NCBI GenBank assembly: GCA_002914805.1
Contig: JXTB01000022.1
Location: 1,101,523-1,165,522, forward strand
DNA length: 64,000 nt
Direction: 5' to 3'
Source: Parasponia andersonii
Lineage: Eukaryota; Streptophyta; Magnoliopsida; Rosales; Cannabaceae
The notes beneath the pieces are model-generated. The model was not told the origin of the DNA. It was given only the letters and a program-made list of their open reading frames with translations, and did not search any database. The translations under genes and the position numbers were made by a program. This document shows positions 47,001 through 58,942 of this stretch, one piece after another. Numbering within the stretch: position 1 is the stretch's first letter; every line of letters begins with the position of its first letter.

Positions 47001-49863
47001 AAATCAAAGACAGTCCTTGGTCTTGTTTTGTCCTTTTTCTTCTGGGTCCTAAAGTGGCTCTTCTTGGTTCGGACCAATAAAATACAGTGTTCAGTCCTTT
47101 TGAGTTATGTCAGCTCTGAAGAAAATTGTACATGAACCTTTTTGGGTGTTGTCCATAATTTAGTCTGCTTGATTGTTGACTTTATAGAATGACAGGCCAG
47201 ACTTAATTTGTTTCTTGAACTTTGTAGGATGTATGAAGTAAAATATACTTTTTAGGTTATTTTCACCTTCTTCTGCCACTTATCATGAAAATAGTGTTGA
47301 ATTTGCTTCTAAAGCAAAGATGGGTAATAGCTTTTTTTTCTGTTTATGTGTAATTTTTTAAGGCTTTGAATCCATATGAGCTCCTCTTTGTTCTATCAAT
47401 TGCCTCTTATTTACAGAAAATTGGGGTTGTTTTGCTAATACGATAGTTTTAGGAATAAGAGATCTTGTAGTATGGCCCATTTTATTCTAGAGTGAGTGTT
47501 TGAAAATTGAAATTACACTAATATGCCATGTTTGAAATATTATAGATAATTAGCACGGTAATTTTTCCTTCATAAACAATTGTTTTAGGAATCAGAGCTC
47601 TTGTAGTATGGCCCATTTTATTCTAGTGTAAGCTTTTGAAATTACGCTAACATGCCATGTTTGAAATGCTATAGATAAATAATTACCATGGTAATGTTTT
47701 CCTTCATTCTCTATCTCCACTTGACAAGTCTTATCATTGCCCTTATTTCATGCAAATAAGTATTGGAATTTATTCCCGAATTAGAGGTCCTTTCTCTACT
47801 GTGAACATTGTGTCTGTGTCCTTATTTGATGGGAGATCGCTCAATTTTTGAAAATATTGGTAGTGGTCCTTGTATTGTGTTAGATGAGCAATTTTCCTAA
47901 AGTTCAAACTTTTGGAAGAATTGAAGGTGACTCGGTTGTTATATTAGATTCAATTTTCTTAGAAGCCAATCCATGACAAATTATGTATTGGAGTGACTAA
48001 TCCTACCAAAACCCAGTCAGGGACAGAGTAGAGAGTGTGATTGCGAGGATTTGAACTCAGAACCACCTACTTTGTTACCATGATTATCAATTTTCTAATA
48101 AGTTAAAGCTTTTTGAAGAATTGGAAGCTAATTTAATTGAGGGAGCATTAGTAGCATTAGTATCTTGGAACCAATACAAAACTCTTTAGCTCCAATTACC
48201 TCTCATCTCTTCCCACGAGGAAAGTATTTGGATTGGGGATGGATAGTAGAATTGTAAAGCCAAGCCCCGTAAGCAATATTCTTTTGCCTCCTTTATCGTG
48301 TTTATTAAGTGCTCTTTGACCATGGAGAGAATTGAAATGACTTGATTTATGATGGGTCCATGGGTTCAATGGGATCACATGCACAAGTATGCGATAGATG
48401 TCCCATCGTTAAGCTATGTTTGTGGCTGATATATGTCCCTTACAACGAAGTATGATTCATTGAAATTTGCATGTGCATGATTGACTGTTTCTAACCTGTA
48501 TAATGACATTTAATTGGTACTTGATGTTTTCGTGCAGCACTACATATGGCTTGTGCTAACGGATGTCTTGACATTGTGGAATACCTTATCAGTAAAGGAG
48601 TGGTGAGATTTCTGTCTTAACAGGATTCATTTTATTTTGTTTCTTGCGGCCATTTGTTAAGTTGGTATATATCATTGCTTGAATTATATGCCATCAGGCT
48701 GGTAGTTGGCTGCCATTTTATTATGGTTGTTCTTGAACATTGGTGTACCAAACTTCCGGGATCATCTGTACCTGTGCATACCATACTAAAAGTTTCTGTA
48801 ACGGATATTTAACTTTTGATACTCTTAATAACCAGCTTTATTCTTGCTGTAAGCTTGAATATAATGAACGACATATAAAAGAAGCGCATATTGCTCGAGG
48901 ATAAAGGCTACTTCAATAACATTCTAGAAGAAAAAGCATAGGAAGAATTAGATTTTTCAGGCCAGACACTAGAAAGAGTTCTTTTCTTTTTCCTCGTTTT
49001 GGTGTGTTTGTGTATCTTGCTTATTTTATCTTAATTATCTTTTTCTTTTTTGGGGCTTATACACGTGAGCAGGATCTTAATCCTACTAACGCCGAGAAGA
49101 ATACCCCTTTACATTGGGCTTGCCTTAATGGGCATGTTGAGGTACTATCACATTTCCTAGACAAGCAATTATAATGCACCTTTCAAGTTCCTCGATTGAA
49201 TGTTGCCTTTTCTTGCAGGTGGTTAAGAAATTGATCTTGGCAGGAGCTACAGTAAGTGCCCTAAATAGGTACGTCCTCTCTGATATGTGTAATGTTTTTC
49301 CTGTTCATTTCTTTCAAAAGAAAGAAAAATTACGCTGAGAACTCTGTTATGTCAATCTTACAGCAACACTCCTTGAACAGACATACTTGCAGGGATAAAA
49401 CTATGAAAATAAAATTAAAAAAAAAAAAAGAAAAAAAAAAGGAAACTGTCCACTTAATGTCTGTTATTCTTTTAATTTAAACAGTCAATTGTTTTATTAA
49501 AAATAGTTCTTCACTGACGAAATATTTAATGGTCAAATTCTTTCTTTTTTTCTTTGGTGGGGGGTCAAGTTTGACTCGAGGTCGGTGTTTTCGTGACTTA
49601 CTTTTAATTCTAGGGATATTGGCATAAATATTTTTGGTCAAGGGATGTCAGTATAGTATAGACATAATGTATTGAGTGGTAGTGCAGCTTTTTCTAGTCT
49701 GATCAAGTTTATTTATGTGAAAAAATCATTATTGGTATGGGTTCTGTGCAGCCACGAGAGGACTCCAATTGATGAAGCAGTGAGTAGGGGTAAGATGGAT
49801 GTTATTGATGCCATTAATGCTGCAGAGGCACAACTAGAGCTTGCTGGCAGCAGTGTGTCTTAA
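44066..49863 (+). CDS. Small ankyrin-repeat protein; 6 coding exons, 155 aa
   Basis: Exons: 44066-44149, 44327-44414, 48538-48602, 49073-49141, 49219-49268 and 49752-49863 (stop TAA). All introns are GT-AG and the 468 spliced bases give 155 residues. After an acidic/polar N-terminus (1-25), residues about 29-52 look like a partial first repeat. Two full ankyrin repeats follow (about 55-84, RTALHMACANGCLDIVEYL; about 86-118, NTPLHWACLNGHVEVVKKL) and a third, less regular one (about 119-142, ERTPIDEAVSRGKMDVIDAI). Ankyrin repeats are protein-binding scaffolds. The size and the repeat pattern with a PIDEA motif are like the small fungal and plant ankyrin proteins annotated as P16F5.05c-like or YAR1-like; in yeast YAR1 chaperones a ribosomal protein, so a similar role here is only a possibility. 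There is no signal peptide or membrane segment. The start has no competing in-frame Met in the exon. Intron 2 is 4.1 kb. Confidence 0.92.
47444..47707. repeat. Tandem duplication, about 136 bp x 2, in ankyrin intron 2
   Basis: GTTTTAGGAAT...CTTGTAGTATGGCCCATTT...CATGCCATGTTTGAAAT...TTTTCCTTCAT occurs at about 47446-47571 and again at about 47582-47707. The period is 136 bases, with substitutions and small gaps. Confidence 0.88.
47955..48090 (-). mobile_element. Possible tRNA-derived SINE remnant (minus strand)
   Basis: On the minus strand, GAGTTCAAATCC (48058-48047) fits a polymerase III B box, preceded about 30 bases upstream by TGATAATCATGGTAACAAAG, a weak A box. No tail or duplication was found. 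Its relation to the other SINEs here is unclear. Confidence 0.4.
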
Positions 49864-52800
49864 CAATATATAAATCTACTACCCAAAATGCCAAAAGGGC
49901 TAATAGAGTTGACAATTTATTGGACGTTTTCCTTTTTCTATTGCAAGCACCCAGATGTTTGGTGACAATTTACTGAAGTTAACAAGTGAGAACGAGTAAT
50001 CTCAATCAGATTCCTCCGTAGTGAAATCTTTTTTCGAGTTTGAAATATGGTGTTCGAAGGCTTACGTTGTAGGGGATTGGCGACTTAGTAATGGCCGGCA
50101 TTTTTCAGCTACATAAATTAAATACTTATCCATGTAATGAAAAGCATCCTTTGTCATCAAAACGAGGATATATGACACTGTCACGTAAGATAATAAGAGA
50201 AATTAAGATCTAATGGCTTTTTGTTCCAACTCACAGAAATGTAAGACGTACGAAAACAAAAAGAGAAATGCTCTATTGCAATAGGTCTGCAATATTCAGT
50301 GATGATTGGCCGATATGTCAAGTCCTAAAATAAAAGAGAAGGTGAAGAGAAAGGCACATAATTTATTGTTGGATTTGTGGAGCTTAATTATATTGTAAAG
50401 ACGAGACTTGCGGCAGTAAAAAATGGAGCTCTTATATTGATGGTAGACTACTGTAAATTTGTGTGTAATTACTCTGTTTTGTATTTTATTATATTCTTTT
50501 TAGGAAGGGATCAAGGTGTTTGATCATAAAATTTAGAGAGTTCAAGCTTACACGATTCATATTATATCCGCAAACCCTAAGCGCTAGCTTGATTAATGTC
50601 AACCCTTAAGCGCTAGCTTGATTCATATTATATCTTGAATCTCTAAGCATTAGCTTGATTCCACTTTTAGAGATTTTGTTTTCTAGTTCATAGCTCTCAT
50701 TAGGAAAGAATTAGGGTGTTTAATGATAGAACTTACGAAGTTCAAGCTTACGTGAGTCATATTATATCGACTTAGTTTTTTTGAGGATAAGAAGAGTCAT
50801 AAAAAAAATAAAAATAAAAAGGATAATTCCAAGGGCTGTCCTTTTATCTTTTATTTTTTTTTTAAAGATTTATCTCTTTATTTAATTCAAATATATGATA
50901 TGCGAATCATCAGGATTCAAACTACGAATATTATTAATTCTATTAATAGTAAATTTTAATACACCAATTCAACAGAAAAATGTGAAATATATAATTGGTA
51001 GGATCCATAACATTATCCTAAAAAAAATATATCTTTACCTATTTTCAGAAAATCACAGCAACAATATTAGAAATACCAAGATGCAAAACCATTTTCCCAG
51101 TAGAAATTAAATGTAAAAGTAAGTTATGCTTGCGAATATTGATGAGTGCCATTATATTTATTTAGAAAATAAATAAAAGAAGTGTTAAATTTCGCTTCAT
51201 AAATGTCCATTCATTTTACGTCTAACAATATCACTAATTATTGATGTCCATTTATTTGTTAGCTCGGCCAAAATTAGGTATGGTATCCTCTAGTATTAAT
51301 TGACAAGAAACTTTTTTCAGGAAAAAGAAAAAAAGAGACAAGAAACTAGGGTATAAACTAATTAATAAAAAAAAAAAAAAGAAAAGAAACAAACAAACAA
51401 AAAACTTGGATATCAGATTAGGCCTTAGCTATACAAATGAAAAATAAAACTGTACAACATCACAATTATTTGCCAGCACCAATACTGCTTTTCTTGAAAC
51501 AAATCTTCTAGTTATGTTCATTCATCCATGGATGATAAACTAGCAATTAGTTGACAAAACCAAACCCATTTGGCCCAGCAACGACAATATTGAAGAATGT
51601 TTAGGATTCTATCAACATTCAGAAGATCAAAAAATTCTTGGCATTTTAGTTTGTCTGGGCACTAGAAGCCACTGAGAAATAATTTATCATTAACAAAGGA
51701 AAGTTCCATATTATTTTATGAATGTCCATAGAAATTCATCTATTAATTAATACAGCAACTTTTTTCACCCTCTTTAAATATATCTAGCACTTTAAGCACT
51801 GGTGAATGTAAGACCTAAGCAAGATATTTATGCCATCAAACACTAAACAGCAAAAAAACACTTTGACAATATTCTTCTTATGTCAATGCATTATATTATG
51901 AGAAAAGCAAACCAAAAGTTGTCCATATACACGTGTCAGTGTGTATGTATATATATATATATATATTTACATACTTTCTATAAGGGCTCTTTCTTGCACC
52001 ACTTTGTGATATGAGAAGTATAATATTGATTGTCTTTTAATATAATGCCATATCAACTTCCCCGAATTCCTCAAATGGTTGAAAAGGGTTTCAATTCCCC
52101 TGTAAAAATTAAGATTAGTGAGTATATTTTTTTATTATTAAAGTGCACGTCCCTATCAAGCCTAACGATCATAATTTTTATGCAACTGTAATTTCTTTTC
52201 CTTGAGACTGATTAAGAGTAAGGTTGATTAATACTGTTGGGAATTTCTTCACTTATATTACACAAGAAACAAACGATTGTCACGTTTTTCTTTTCCTCAA
52301 AAAATATGCGAAAGGAAATTAGTTTTGATATGCTAAGTTTTTTTTTTTTTTGCTATCAAAAAAAAAAAAAAAGATATGCTAAGTTTTCTTTATACATACC
52401 TTTCCAGCGGAAAAAATAAGTTTTCTTTATACATACCTGGAGTCCTGGACACAAAATATTAAGTTTGTTGTTTTACTAATTTGATGACTCGGTCAGTCGG
52501 ATGAAAAGAATAATTGTTTTTTTTTTGTTTTCTTTTAAATCACATACTATAATTAGCACAAATATTCTTTAAGTTTTGGTGGAATACTCAATTTATCCCT
52601 TCAAATTTCATAAATAACAAAAATATCTTATTAAATTAGTAAATCAATACAAATTTCTTGCTAATGTCATATTTAGTTAAGATTGGCATACAAAAAAGAC
52701 ATACTAACACTTTTTTTAAACTTGTAACCAAACAAATATAATCCGAAAAATCACACGCTGGAGGGTGAAGGAAAAAAAAAAAAAAAAAAAAAAAAGAGAG

Positions 52801-54465
52801 TAAACATAAAAAGATTTAGTGAAGAAAGTCTTATATACAATGTTCTTTTCTTTTTTAAAAAAATAAAAAATAAAAAATAAAACAGGTAATTGATTGTACT
52901 TAAGTACGAGTATTTTGGTCACTTTAAAAAAAAAAACTACTTAATTTGATCATGTTAGATGGTCTATAGGTGGATTTTTTTTATTATTTTTTATTTTTTA
53001 AGGGAACCGATAGGTGGAATTTGTATCAAGGGGATATATTTGTTATTATGAAAAGCAATGGGATAAATTCTTGAACTCAGGAGGTATTTATGTAACTACA
53101 CATACGTAAAATACCTTTTAGTCCATAGTTTGTTGAAATTGTTAGATTACCAACGCATCTCAAAAGTTTAAACGATCATGAAGCCAAAAATAATATTATA
53201 CGAAATTACGAATTAGATACCAGTACCACATTAGAAACCAACGACTAATTATATAACCACCATTGTTTTTGCTCTTATTTATGTCACATTTTCTTTTCAG
53301 AAAATTATATGTTTTGTATTTTGTTTGTCGCCACTCAGACCAATTCTAAAGGCCACGTTTAGCTGCTAAAAGCATAAAAAATTTAAGTATCCCTCAAAGC
53401 TCGGGATGTTTTTCATAATAAAAAGTTTCCGTAGGAATTACTAGTCTTCTAGCTTTTTCTTTTTAATGAATAGGAATAATATTATTTTTATACTATGTGT
53501 TTTGACACTTTATATTTTGTTATTATTAATTAGATTTTATACTTTGTATTTTGATATTTTGTATTTTGATATTTTGTATTTTGGTTATAATCAATATCAA
53601 TCATTAGATTAGATTTGAAGTCTGTTACAAATTTAATTTAAAGCAGTTAATTTATTAAGATGCAGTTTAAAAAATTTAAAATAAATGATATAAAAACTGA
53701 TCCGAGAATAAATTTATTAAATCATCTTGATAAATTAACTGCTCAGGTATAAATTTATAACAGATTTTAAATCTAAAGGTCAATATTGATAATAACTAAA
53801 ATACAAAATATAATTTAAACAATGTATTAAAATACAAATATAAAAATGATAATATTACTGATGAATAACTACCTTACTTCCTAACACTCTCGCTTCGGCC
53901 TTCACCTGCGAATTTAGGTCAAACAAACCGCAACATGAGTCAATTCAAACGAAAGGAAAATGCAAAGGGTGAGGAAAGAAACTATATAGCCAACAAATGA
54001 CAACTTAGGGAGCCTTTAATACAAGAATTCGAATCGATGAATGCCGTTTTAGATACCACCTTAGACTAGTAAGCCAACCCAAAAGCAAATGAATTTCATT
54101 GAATTTTTCTAAGAATGATATTTTATTATTGTATTTCACCATTTTTGAAAGAAGTTAAAGGTACTATGCTAGCTATCGAATTAGTTGCTAAATAGAAAGT
54201 AGAAATATATTATATTTATATATATAATAAATATAAAGGAATCTGCTAACCAGCTAACCAAATAATAATGACAATAATAACAACAATAATAGTTCACCAT
54301 TCTGAAATTCGTATACTCAGACGTTGAACATTTAAATAAAGGTGGCACGAATTAAGATCGATTGAAGAAAACAAACAAATTTATAAATACATGCACATAC
54401 GTATATAATTGTCCCTCCAATAAACTCGATTTATTTATAATAATTATATTATGTATATGTATATA
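49864..54465. other. Intergenic DNA after the ankyrin gene
   Basis: The 3' UTR of the ankyrin gene should lie just after 49863; its polyadenylation site was not placed. The rest has no supported gene. Notable items: short direct repeats at 50574-50660 (listed), a possible old retroposon at about 50840-51000 whose minus strand carries TTTGAATCC-type and TTGGTGTA-type words, a (TA)n tract at 51949-51966, and A runs at 51368-51381 and 52770-52795. Confidence 0.5.
50574..50660. repeat. Three copies of a CCCTAAGCGCTAGCTTGATT-type phrase
   Basis: CCCTAAGCGCTAGCTTGATT near 50575, CCTTAAGCGCTAGCTTGATT near 50605 and CTCTAAGCATTAGCTTGATT near 50640 lie in direct orientation at about 30-36-base spacing. 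Copies two and three are linked by CATATTATATC, which also precedes copy one. A larger flanking phrase (AGAGAGTTCAAGCTTACACG) recurs as ACGAAGTTCAAGCTTACGTG near 50735. Confidence 0.8.
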
Positions 54466-55592
54466 TGGGAGTTCTAGGGGCAAAATCCCCCGTACTCGTA
54501 GAAATATTTTTTAAACGGTCAGACTAAATCAAAGATTAAATCAAATAGACAATATAATTAAAGTACTCCACGTGTATTGTAGCATATTAGATTATACTAT
54601 ACTCATCTTCAACCATATTTTGCATTTAAATAGGGAAAAAAAAACTGCTGACTCTTTTTTTTAAAAAAAATGAGTTTTAACTAATGACCACGACTTACTA
54701 CAAATTTAAAGGAAAATAACACACACTCTACCAAGGTTTGAACCATGATCCTCTAAACTCACACACACCCCTCAAGTTTTGGACCAACTGAACTAGCCTA
54801 ATTGGATTAAAAAAAAAAAAAAAAACTGCTGACTCTAGACAAAGAAGAATTGGGGGTTCAATTTGACCAAAAAAGAATCTAAAAAAGAATTTACTCACCA
54901 AAAAAAGAAAAAAAAAACCAGTATTGATCAAAACAACAATTGTGTTTACCCCCAAATCAATCTTATTATATGAATAATGTAACATATCTTTCTATATTGA
55001 ACTTCCCTCTAAAATATCATCCATACTTCCTATTCTACTTTGTCAACAATAAACTTTCAAAACCAGTGCCAGAGACAATATGTCACTATAATTTACCCTT
55101 AGTCGTAATTCTTTTTTTTCTTTTTTTGATAAAACTCTTAGTCGTAATTCTAATGAAGTTTCCTTTAATCACTTCTGGCTGGTTTTATAAATATTTTAAC
55201 GAAGGAGAAGAAAATCTGATTTTCACTTTTTTATCTTCATTTTACTTTCTTTAGTTAATTTTTTTGTCTTCTTTTTTCTTTATTTAGTTAATTTTTCATA
55301 TTTCATCCACTCGCTCTACATATAGAAGGATTCTTTGAGGTTTTTTTTTTTTCTCAATAAATTCTTCTTAAGTTACTTTGGATTGCCAATCTTCTTTGTC
55401 TATAATGTAATTTTTTTTTTCCTCCTATTTAAATACAAAAAGTGCGTGATTGGAGATAAATATAGCATAATCATATATGTTAAGGTATACGTGGACCTTT
55501 GTTATATTCTTTATTTGATTTAATGGAGAGTCTAAAAAATACTTCTATATAGGAGGAATTTTACCACTCCTACGAGTAGAACTCTCCTATAT
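54466..55592. mobile_element. MITE-like element with diverged TIRs, containing a SINE
   Basis: The left end TATGGGAGTTCTAGGGGCAA, then AAATATTTTTTAAACGG and CTAAATCAAAG, is mirrored by the right end, whose complement reads TATAGGAGAGTTCTACTCG, then AAGTATTTTTTAGAC and TTAAATCAAATAAAG. The arms are about 70 bases with small gaps. The interior is non-coding apart from an inserted SINE. No clear duplication was found, so this pairing is moderately supported. Confidence 0.45.
54656..54816 (-). mobile_element. Full-length tRNA-derived SINE with about 20-bp target-site duplication
   Basis: The body is flanked by A-run plus ACTGCTGACTCT on both sides (54636-54655 and 54817-54836), a perfect duplication of about 20 bases. 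On the minus strand it has an A box TAGTTCAGTTGG (54795-54784) and a B box GGTTCAAACC (54744-54735), about 40 bases apart. A body with AATTTGTAGTAAGTCGTGG and CATTAGTTAAAACTCA follows, and it ends in a T run followed by an A run. SINEs are transcribed by polymerase III and copied by LINE enzymes. The perfect duplication suggests a fairly recent insertion. Confidence 0.88.
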
Positions 55593-57354
55593 TTTTATAT
55601 TGGATGGGGAACTGAAGTCTAGAGTTCAACATTAAAGGCATGTTTGTTATTATCAATAAGGCTCAGCAGCCTGCAACCATGATTCATAATAACTACAATA
55701 ATAAACATGTATATGAGTCTTTATCCACGCTTATGTATAGAGTCCTTCTTTAAATGAAAAAGATATTAAAATAAATGAAGTGCCTACTCAATGTCACTAT
55801 CTTCTTTTAATAGTACTTATGGACATTTATCTTGCTGATTTAATCAACTATTTACATTATTTAATTTTGAATAAATTGTAAAAAAATATCCTAAAATTTA
55901 AGTATTTAACAATTTAAATTATGAAGTTTGGACTTTACAAAATAATACATTGAGATGAAGAATTTCTAAAAATTGATACATTATTAGATTGACTTTTTTA
56001 CCAACTTTAACAAGTAAAAAAAAAAATACTATCAAAATTAAAGAAAATAATAATGAATAATCCAGTTTTAATGAAGAATATTACTGTATTTTTGTTACTA
56101 AAAATAGTCAAAAAATCAGTGTAAGATATTAATTTTTACAAATTTTTAATCTCGAAATATTATTTTATAGAATTCAAACTATATGTTTTAACTCGCAGAA
56201 TATTCAAACATTAGAATATTTTTCTTTTTTTCAGTTCACTGATCTTTTAATTTTAACAAGCTCGGTTAATGTATAGCTGTTTTTTTTTTTTTTAATGTAT
56301 ATCGGATTAATTTGGATAGATACGTACCAAAACCATGCATATAAAGAAAAATCCATAATTATTCTTACCAGTTATTCATACACATTATATATATGGCATA
56401 ATGATAAACTCATCGTCAAAAATTTTTCTAGATTTTTAATTTGAATTATGTGCCTCTTAATTTAATGGTAATTAATAAATGAAGAAAATAAATCATAAAA
56501 AAATCGTGATGTTTGAGTTTTTTATTATAATAAAAACTGACTAATTACTCAATGTCACATTATCTAAGTTATTAATTTTGCGAATATAAATACTTTATTA
56601 ATGTGTACAGCTATATCAAACAGAGAAAGATAAGTTCCAAAATACAATTGGCTTCTTCCTGTTGTAACATTAATCTCTTAGCCCTTGTACTTTTTTAATT
56701 AGTGTTATCATAATCCCAGCTTTGGAATAATAGTTAGGAAATTAAACCGCAAAGAATTCTAATATATACATATTTGCAGAATGCAGTACAGCAGAATCAA
56801 AGTTTATATCTAGGAACTGCGCGTTTAAAGCTAAGCTATACCAACAAAAAAAAAAAAAAAAAAAACCAAATAAATTATTGGCGAATCTACTTTTTCCACC
56901 AATATTATCCACTCCAATATTTTAGGCTTTATATTTAGTGCTACCCATGTTTCCAATTTTCAGATTTTTCCTTTCTCAACTTTTGATGGGTCGGTCCATG
57001 TCTTGTAGTGTAATTGTACATAAAAGAATATATTAAAAGCGTTTATTCTCTATTTTGCATCACAGATAAAAGTGTAAGCCGTTATATTACATTTAGTCTT
57101 ACATTTTTATTACTGTTTAATACTAATAATCTTATGTGCTCTATAACATTGCTGATGTATATAAACACCTTATATTAATTTTTTGGAAAAAGAAGAGTAA
57201 TTATTTCAATATATATCTAAATTTTCTAGATCGATTTAACATAAACTGAATTAGACATAAAAATGAGACTGTCAAATTGGTGTGAGGATCTTATTTCTAA
57301 GTTTTTTTTTTTTTTTTTTTTTTTTTTTNTTTTTCTCTTTTTCCTTCTTGGTGT
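55593..57354. other. Intergenic DNA with one palindromic AT-rich block
   Basis: No gene. At about 55870-56235 the left side (AAAAAATATCCTAAAATTTA) and the right side (complement AAAAATATTCTAATGTTTGA) suggest a short inverted-repeat element, possibly a relative of the Mutator-like MITE at 57364. T and A runs lie at 56279-56293 and 56846-56864. A long T run with one N lies at 57302-57334. Confidence 0.45.
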
Positions 57355-57363
57355 TTAAGTTTA

Positions 57364-58933
57364 GAGATAATAACATTAAAATACTCTGAGTTTTAATTTT
57401 TCTGTAAGAAAAAAAAAACTATGACTTTTGAATGTCTGCAAAATAATAACCTCACTTTTAAATTTTCACAAAATAATATCTTGATTTTTGAATTTTTGTA
57501 AAAAAATACTTTTATTTTTGAATTTTGTAAATTAATACTCTGACAATTAAAATTCTTACAAATTAATACTCTAAAATTTGAAATTCATATAAATTTATAA
57601 TCTTAATATCTAATTAGTTGATTTTAATAATAAAAAGATGGCAGTAGCCATCATCAACTTAATTAAAACTTATTAAATAATAATAAAATTTCTGAAAATA
57701 TTTGCAATTAGCTTATTTCACTTTTTATTTAAAAAAGAAAAATAAAAAATTAGAACAAAAGATAAAAGTAGTTAACTGTAAAAAAAAAAAAAAAAAAAAG
57801 AAGAAACATGAGAGGTAAAAAAATTATGTCTTTTTAGTAATTAACCAAAAAAAAATTGTTATAAAATAATTTCCAATAATATACCAATATCTAAATATTT
57901 TTAATAAGTTAATGAGAGATATTTGCATCTTTTAATTTGGTCATAGTATAAATATACAAAGAATGGTTAATCACTTACAAATACCCCGAGTTTTAACTTT
58001 TTAATTAAAAAAACCCCGACTTTTGAATATCTGCAAAATAATTCCCTCACTTTTAAATTTTCACAAAATAATATCCTAATTTTTGAAATTCTGCAAATTA
58101 ATACCTTAACATTTATGATTTCTACAAATTAATACCTTCAACTTTTTTTTTTCTTTGTATATTTATATTACGAGCAAATTAAAAGATGTGAACATCTCTC
58201 GTTAACTTATTAAAAATATTTAGATATTAGTATATTATCGGAAATAATTTTATAACTACTTTTTTTGGTTAATTGCTAAAATAACACAATTTTTTTTTTA
58301 CCTCTCATGTTTCTTTTTTTTTTTTTATAATTAACTACTCTTACCTTTTGTTCTAATTTTTTAACTTTTCTTTTTTAAATGAAAAGTGAAATAAGCTAAT
58401 TACAAATATTTTTTCAAAAATTTTATTTTTGTGTAATAAGTTTTAATTAAGTCGATGATGACTACTACTATCTTTTTATTATTAAAATCAACTAATTGGA
58501 TATTAAGATTATAAATTTATATCAATTTCAAATCTTAGGGTATTAATTTGCAGAATCCAAAAGTGAGAGTATTATTTTACAGAAATTCAAAAGTCATTAT
58601 ATTATTTTGTGAAAATTTAAAAGTGAGGGTATTATTTTGCAGACATTCAAAAATCAGAGTTTTTGTTAACAGAATAGTTAAAACTCAAGGTATTTTAATG
58701 TTACTATCCCTATAAAAAAAACAAAAACTAAGGGTATTAATTTGTAGAAATCGTAAATGTCAAAGTATTAATTTGCAGAATTTAAAAATGCGAGTATTAA
58801 TTTATAAAATTTCAAAAATAGGAGTATTATTTTACAGAAATTTAAAAATAAAAAATTATTTTACAGATATTCAAAAATCAATATTTTTTTACTAAAAAAA
58901 GTTAAAACTCAGGTATTTACAAGTGATTAACCC
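57364..58933. mobile_element. Mutator-like MITE (outer copy) with 9-bp TSD, split by an inverted sister copy
   Basis: Flanked by TTAAGTTTA (57355-57363) and TTAAGTTAA (58934-58942), a 9-bp duplication with one mismatch. The left arm and core occupy 57364-57963 and the right arm about 58720-58933, whose complement starts GGGTTAATCACTTGTAAATA. Compared with the uninterrupted sister at 33526-34323, the core runs continuously from ATATACAAAGAA to the A-rich AACAAAAACTAAGGGTATT once the insert is removed. It is non-coding. Confidence 0.82.
57964..58710. mobile_element. Mutator-like MITE (inner copy) inserted in inverted orientation
   Basis: This insert is the same element read backwards: it opens with the right arm (TGGTTAATCACTTACAAATA), passes through the inverted core (CTTTGTATATTTATATTACG ... 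CATCTCTCGTTAACTTATT) and ends with the inverted left arm (AAGGTATTTTAATGTTACTA then TCCC). The flanks TACAAAGAA (57955-57963) and TATAAAAAA (58711-58719) match at 7 of 9 bases, fitting an aged 9-bp duplication. Together with the outer copy it creates interleaved long inverted repeats of about 600 bases. Confidence 0.8.
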
Positions 58934-58942
58934 TTAAGTTAA

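Larger units (their letters stand above)
44415..48537 (+). other. Intron 2 of the ankyrin gene
   Basis: This 4.1-kb intron starts GTTAGACTCT, has a T run followed by a G run (44439-44463) near its 5' end, and ends TTTTCGTGCAG. It holds a tandem duplication (47444-47707), a probable SINE (47955-48090) and, at 45735-45860, a T-run-headed segment that may be a minus-strand retroposon tail. Two diverged copies of a block with TTTTAGACTGT, TTCTTTT.CTGCC and ACTTRYACC-type words occur at about 45680-45910 and 46455-46570. No nested gene was found. Confidence 0.7.

Noticed and set aside
54735-54795. tRNA gene candidate on the minus strand
   Set aside because: Good A and B boxes, but the segment sits inside a SINE with target-site duplication; arms do not pair as a tRNA.
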